From: CAYONZ01 sp964405465
Lineage (GTDB): Bacteria > Bdellovibrionota > Bdellovibrionia > Bdellovibrionales > JAMPXM01
DNA length: 15,916 bases
Reading direction: 5' to 3'
Assembly: GCA_964405465.1 (NCBI GenBank)
Contig: CAYONZ010000069.1
Location: 1 to 15,916 of the forward strand
Shown: positions 13,900-15,916 of the stretch, piece after piece
Layout of the letters: every line of letters begins with the position of its first letter
Position numbering within the stretch: the stretch's first letter is position 1
Notes under the pieces: generated by a model
Databases searched by the model: none
Told to the model about the DNA's origin: nothing
The model's input: the letters and a program-made list of their open reading frames with translations, nothing else
Position numbers and translations under genes: made by a program

Positions 13900-15729
13900 T
13901 TAAAGAAGTAAATCAAACCGAAAGAATTTGATGAGCGCCTTAACAAGGCGGGGGAATTTCCATGATTTTTCATCTGGCCGATTGAGTTTAGTCCATTCTT
14001 CAGAACCCCATTCGACACAGAGTGAACGAAGTTCGGTGATGACACTATTCATCTGAGAAAAATAGAGACTTGATCGGATCCATAGACCAACTTCAGAATT
14101 GTGAATGCGCGAGAGGGCATCAAGGTTAGAGGTGCTCTTTAAGACTTCGACTCCATCTATTCGAATGAACTTCATGTGCAAGAACCCTTTGGCCTTGAGT
14201 TCTGGTGTGATGGCAAAAGTGAAGACTTTCAATCTTTCGCCAATTTTTGGATTGTCCTTGATCTGAACTAAACTTGGTCCATAGATCGCATCGAAAAGCG
14301 CTGGCAGAATGTGATGATCGGTTGTCTGTTTTGAATTCGTATAGACGTGAAATTCGGCCTCAGGATTTTTCAAAAGCCATTTTTCAATCAAGCGCAAGTC
14401 GTTCGGATAGAACTGAATATAAGGAGACACTATTTCAATTCGTTTTTTTGCGCGTAGTATTCGTTGGCGAATTGAACGAAAGATAGAATTAGGGTTTGCA
14501 TTTTTGTGCCAACCAACGGCTTTCAAAAATATCGGACGGTCAGGTCGAATGAGGTTTTGAATTTCGTGAACAAATCGAAGATCCGCTGCAATCAATTCGG
14601 AATTGAAGAAATCCGCATTTTCCAGCTCTTTAAGTCGTTGTTCGAAATTCATTTGGTTTTTAGCTAAGTCTTGTGCGGCAAAAAAACGACGCTCGCTAAG
14701 AGAAGTGTCGATTTTGAAAATCCCAAAAAGACGTTGGCTTAAACGAGTAGAATGCATAAAATAGAAAAGCTTTTCATAATGCTCGAAAATCTGCGTTTCC
14801 AGTGATTTGCTCGAAGTGGCAGACTCCGAACTTGCGGGGCGTATGAGATAGTCGAGATCAAAGTCGGGGCGCTGAGTTTCATGGTCAATCCCGAATGCGG
14901 CACTGAGGTTATTGATGTTTCGGCCTCCCATAAAGACCTTCAAGTTAGGAGTGCCGCGATCAATGATTAAGATTTTTTCGTGCGATCGATTCATAAAAGA
15001 GAACAAGAATTGTCTGACGCCTTTTTCTCCAGTGAAGATCTTCAGCATAGCCCAAAAAACAGTTTTAACATTGATGATGGGGTTGATTGTTTTGACTTCC
15101 AGCATGCCTGGGGGGGCCGTGCGCATTAAGTGGACTAGAGATTTCTTTTGCCAATCAAATTCACCCAAATGATCAACCAAGAGTCTAACCCTTACCCCCC
15201 GAAGCATGGCATCACGAAGCTCTTTGAGAAGCAGGTCTCCTGCGCTGTCACGAATTGAAAAATAGGTCACGTCAATGGTTTTTCTTGCTGTTCGAATGGC
15301 TAGAATTTTACTTAAGAATGCTGTTTCAGGGTCGTTGAGAGGTTTGACGAGTGCTTGGTGTTCATTGAGAGTTTGAAAAAAACTATCTTCAGTGAGACCG
15401 TTGACATTTTCTAGCGAAGGAATCTCATTGGCAAGCTTGTCGGCCTCATTTTTTGCCATTTGCTCTTCGATACGGATGTCTGGTGCAGGGAGGTCGGGCT
15501 CAGGGAGAACTGGCCATGCCGGCTCTGACGATGAATCCGACGATGAATCCTTTGGGGCCAAAGCAGGCTCTACAGGTACAAGCTCGCTGCAGTTGTTGGT
15601 GGTATTTGGCAGGGAGGCGAGAGAGTGATTTGCCGGTTCACGCGAATCGCCCGTCTCGCTCTTCGCCACTGGAGAAAGCAAAACGAAAAAGATAACTGTC
15701 AGACTAACAAGCCACGTACTGTGAGACAT
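13900..15729 (-). CDS. Exported phospholipase D-superfamily protein with two HKD motifs
   Basis: This 609-aa protein belongs to the phospholipase D/cardiolipin synthase superfamily, which acts on phosphodiester bonds through a two-histidine mechanism. A signal peptide covers about 1-23 (hydrophobic 7-20, then SPVAKSE). A Ser/Pro/Asp-rich linker follows (about 55-85). Domain 1 starts near 136 with DVTYFSIRD and has HEKILIID (His250, Lys252, Asp257) followed by GGRNINN. Domain 2 starts near 400 and has HMKFIRID (His518, Lys520, Asp525) followed by KSTSNLD. Both HKD sets are intact, so activity is expected. ATG 15729 is chosen because it gives a proper signal peptide; a GTG at 15789 would put 20 polar residues before it. 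GGTGG is a weak ribosome site. Likely alternatives to phospholipase D are cardiolipin-synthase-like phosphatidyl transfer or nuclease activity. Confidence 0.85.
   Translation of the reverse strand: MSHSTWLVSLTVIFFVLLSPVAKSETGDSREPANHSLASLPNTTNNCSELVPVEPALAPKDSSSDSSSEPAWPVLPEPDLPAPDIRIEEQMAKNEADKLANEIPSLENVNGLTEDSFFQTLNEHQALVKPLNDPETAFLSKILAIRTARKTIDVTYFSIRDSAGDLLLKELRDAMLRGVRVRLLVDHLGEFDWQKKSLVHLMRTAPPGMLEVKTINPIINVKTVFWAMLKIFTGEKGVRQFLFSFMNRSHEKILIIDRGTPNLKVFMGGRNINNLSAAFGIDHETQRPDFDLDYLIRPASSESATSSKSLETQIFEHYEKLFYFMHSTRLSQRLFGIFKIDTSLSERRFFAAQDLAKNQMNFEQRLKELENADFFNSELIAADLRFVHEIQNLIRPDRPIFLKAVGWHKNANPNSIFRSIRQRILRAKKRIEIVSPYIQFYPNDLRLIEKWLLKNPEAEFHVYTNSKQTTDHHILPALFDAIYGPSLVQIKDNPKIGERLKVFTFAITPELKAKGFLHMKFIRIDGVEVLKSTSNLDALSRIHNSEVGLWIRSSLYFSQMNSVITELRSLCVEWGSEEWTKLNRPDEKSWKFPRLVKALIKFFRFDLLL
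15527..15550. repeat. Two tandem copies of a 12-bp unit in the PLD-gene linker
   Basis: GACGATGAATCC occurs twice in direct tandem (15527-15538 and 15539-15550). On the minus strand it encodes DSSS twice in the low-complexity linker after the signal peptide. Copy-number change would stay in frame. Confidence 0.8.
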
Positions 15730-15789
15730 GCTATTGCCACCAGCAAATGGGATGCCACAGCCTTGCTCATTCTGTTCGGGGACATCCAC

Positions 15790-15916
15790 ACTGAAGATGT
15801 CAAACTTTAGATCAGACAGCCTGAATTTTGCGCCTCTCGAACCTTTTTTGGTTTTAATTGGGGGTCTCTAACAAATCGTGGGGTGCCGCAAATTGTATTG
15901 GTTTATGATGAGATAA
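15790..15916. other. Upstream region of the PLD gene, nothing firm
   Basis: On the minus strand a TTGACA box (about 15798-15803) lies some 70 bases before the PLD-gene ATG, but no convincing -10 follows at 16-19 bases. No coding frame or hairpin with a T-tract is supported up to the window edge. Confidence 0.25.

Overview
The window is about 15.9 kb of draft-assembly bacterial DNA, with a 100-N scaffold gap at 1775-1874. It carries ten protein genes and no recognisable rRNA, tRNA, CRISPR array, insertion sequence or phage gene. The gene complement suggests a Gram-negative bacterium. It combines Sec-type signal peptides on several degradative enzymes, an E. coli-type FadI/FadJ pair and a MaeB-type malic enzyme with a phosphotransacetylase domain. 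Exported lipid- and ester-cleaving enzymes beside a beta-oxidation operon fit a predatory or scavenging lineage such as the Bdellovibrionota, but this placement is inference, not a database result.

Left part (1-3386). A secreted Notum/pectinacetylesterase-family hydrolase (plus strand) converges on a small four-helix membrane protein (minus strand) whose 5' side runs into the gap. Beyond the gap lies hflX (minus strand), encoding the ribosome-associated GTPase. Its conserved N-terminus has a strong Shine-Dalgarno sequence but no in-frame ATG, GTG or TTG. One missing A would explain this.

Central metabolic block (3387-9496). maeB (minus) and the fadI-fadJ operon (plus) are divergent around a shared 195-bp control region. 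FadI and FadJ carry out the hydratase, dehydrogenase and thiolase steps of fatty-acid beta-oxidation. They release acetyl-CoA, and MaeB turns malate into pyruvate plus NADPH under acetyl-CoA control in characterised homologues. The genes therefore make a coherent fat-utilisation module. A strong intrinsic terminator closes fadIJ.

Right part (9497-15916). A 615-aa exported or membrane-anchored alpha/beta hydrolase of unknown family is followed by an exported App1-type (DUF2183) HAD phosphatase. On the opposite strand lies a two-gene unit: an exported phospholipase D-superfamily enzyme with two intact HKD motifs, then a permuted papain-like (LRAT/DUF4105-like) protein with a His...Asn-Cys signature. 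Read together, the predicted activities (phospholipase D, phosphatidate phosphatase, lipase/esterase, possible phospholipase or acyltransferase) could form an envelope or extracellular lipid-breakdown route feeding the neighbouring beta-oxidation genes. This is the most interesting hypothesis in the window. It rests on family-level assignments and proximity only.
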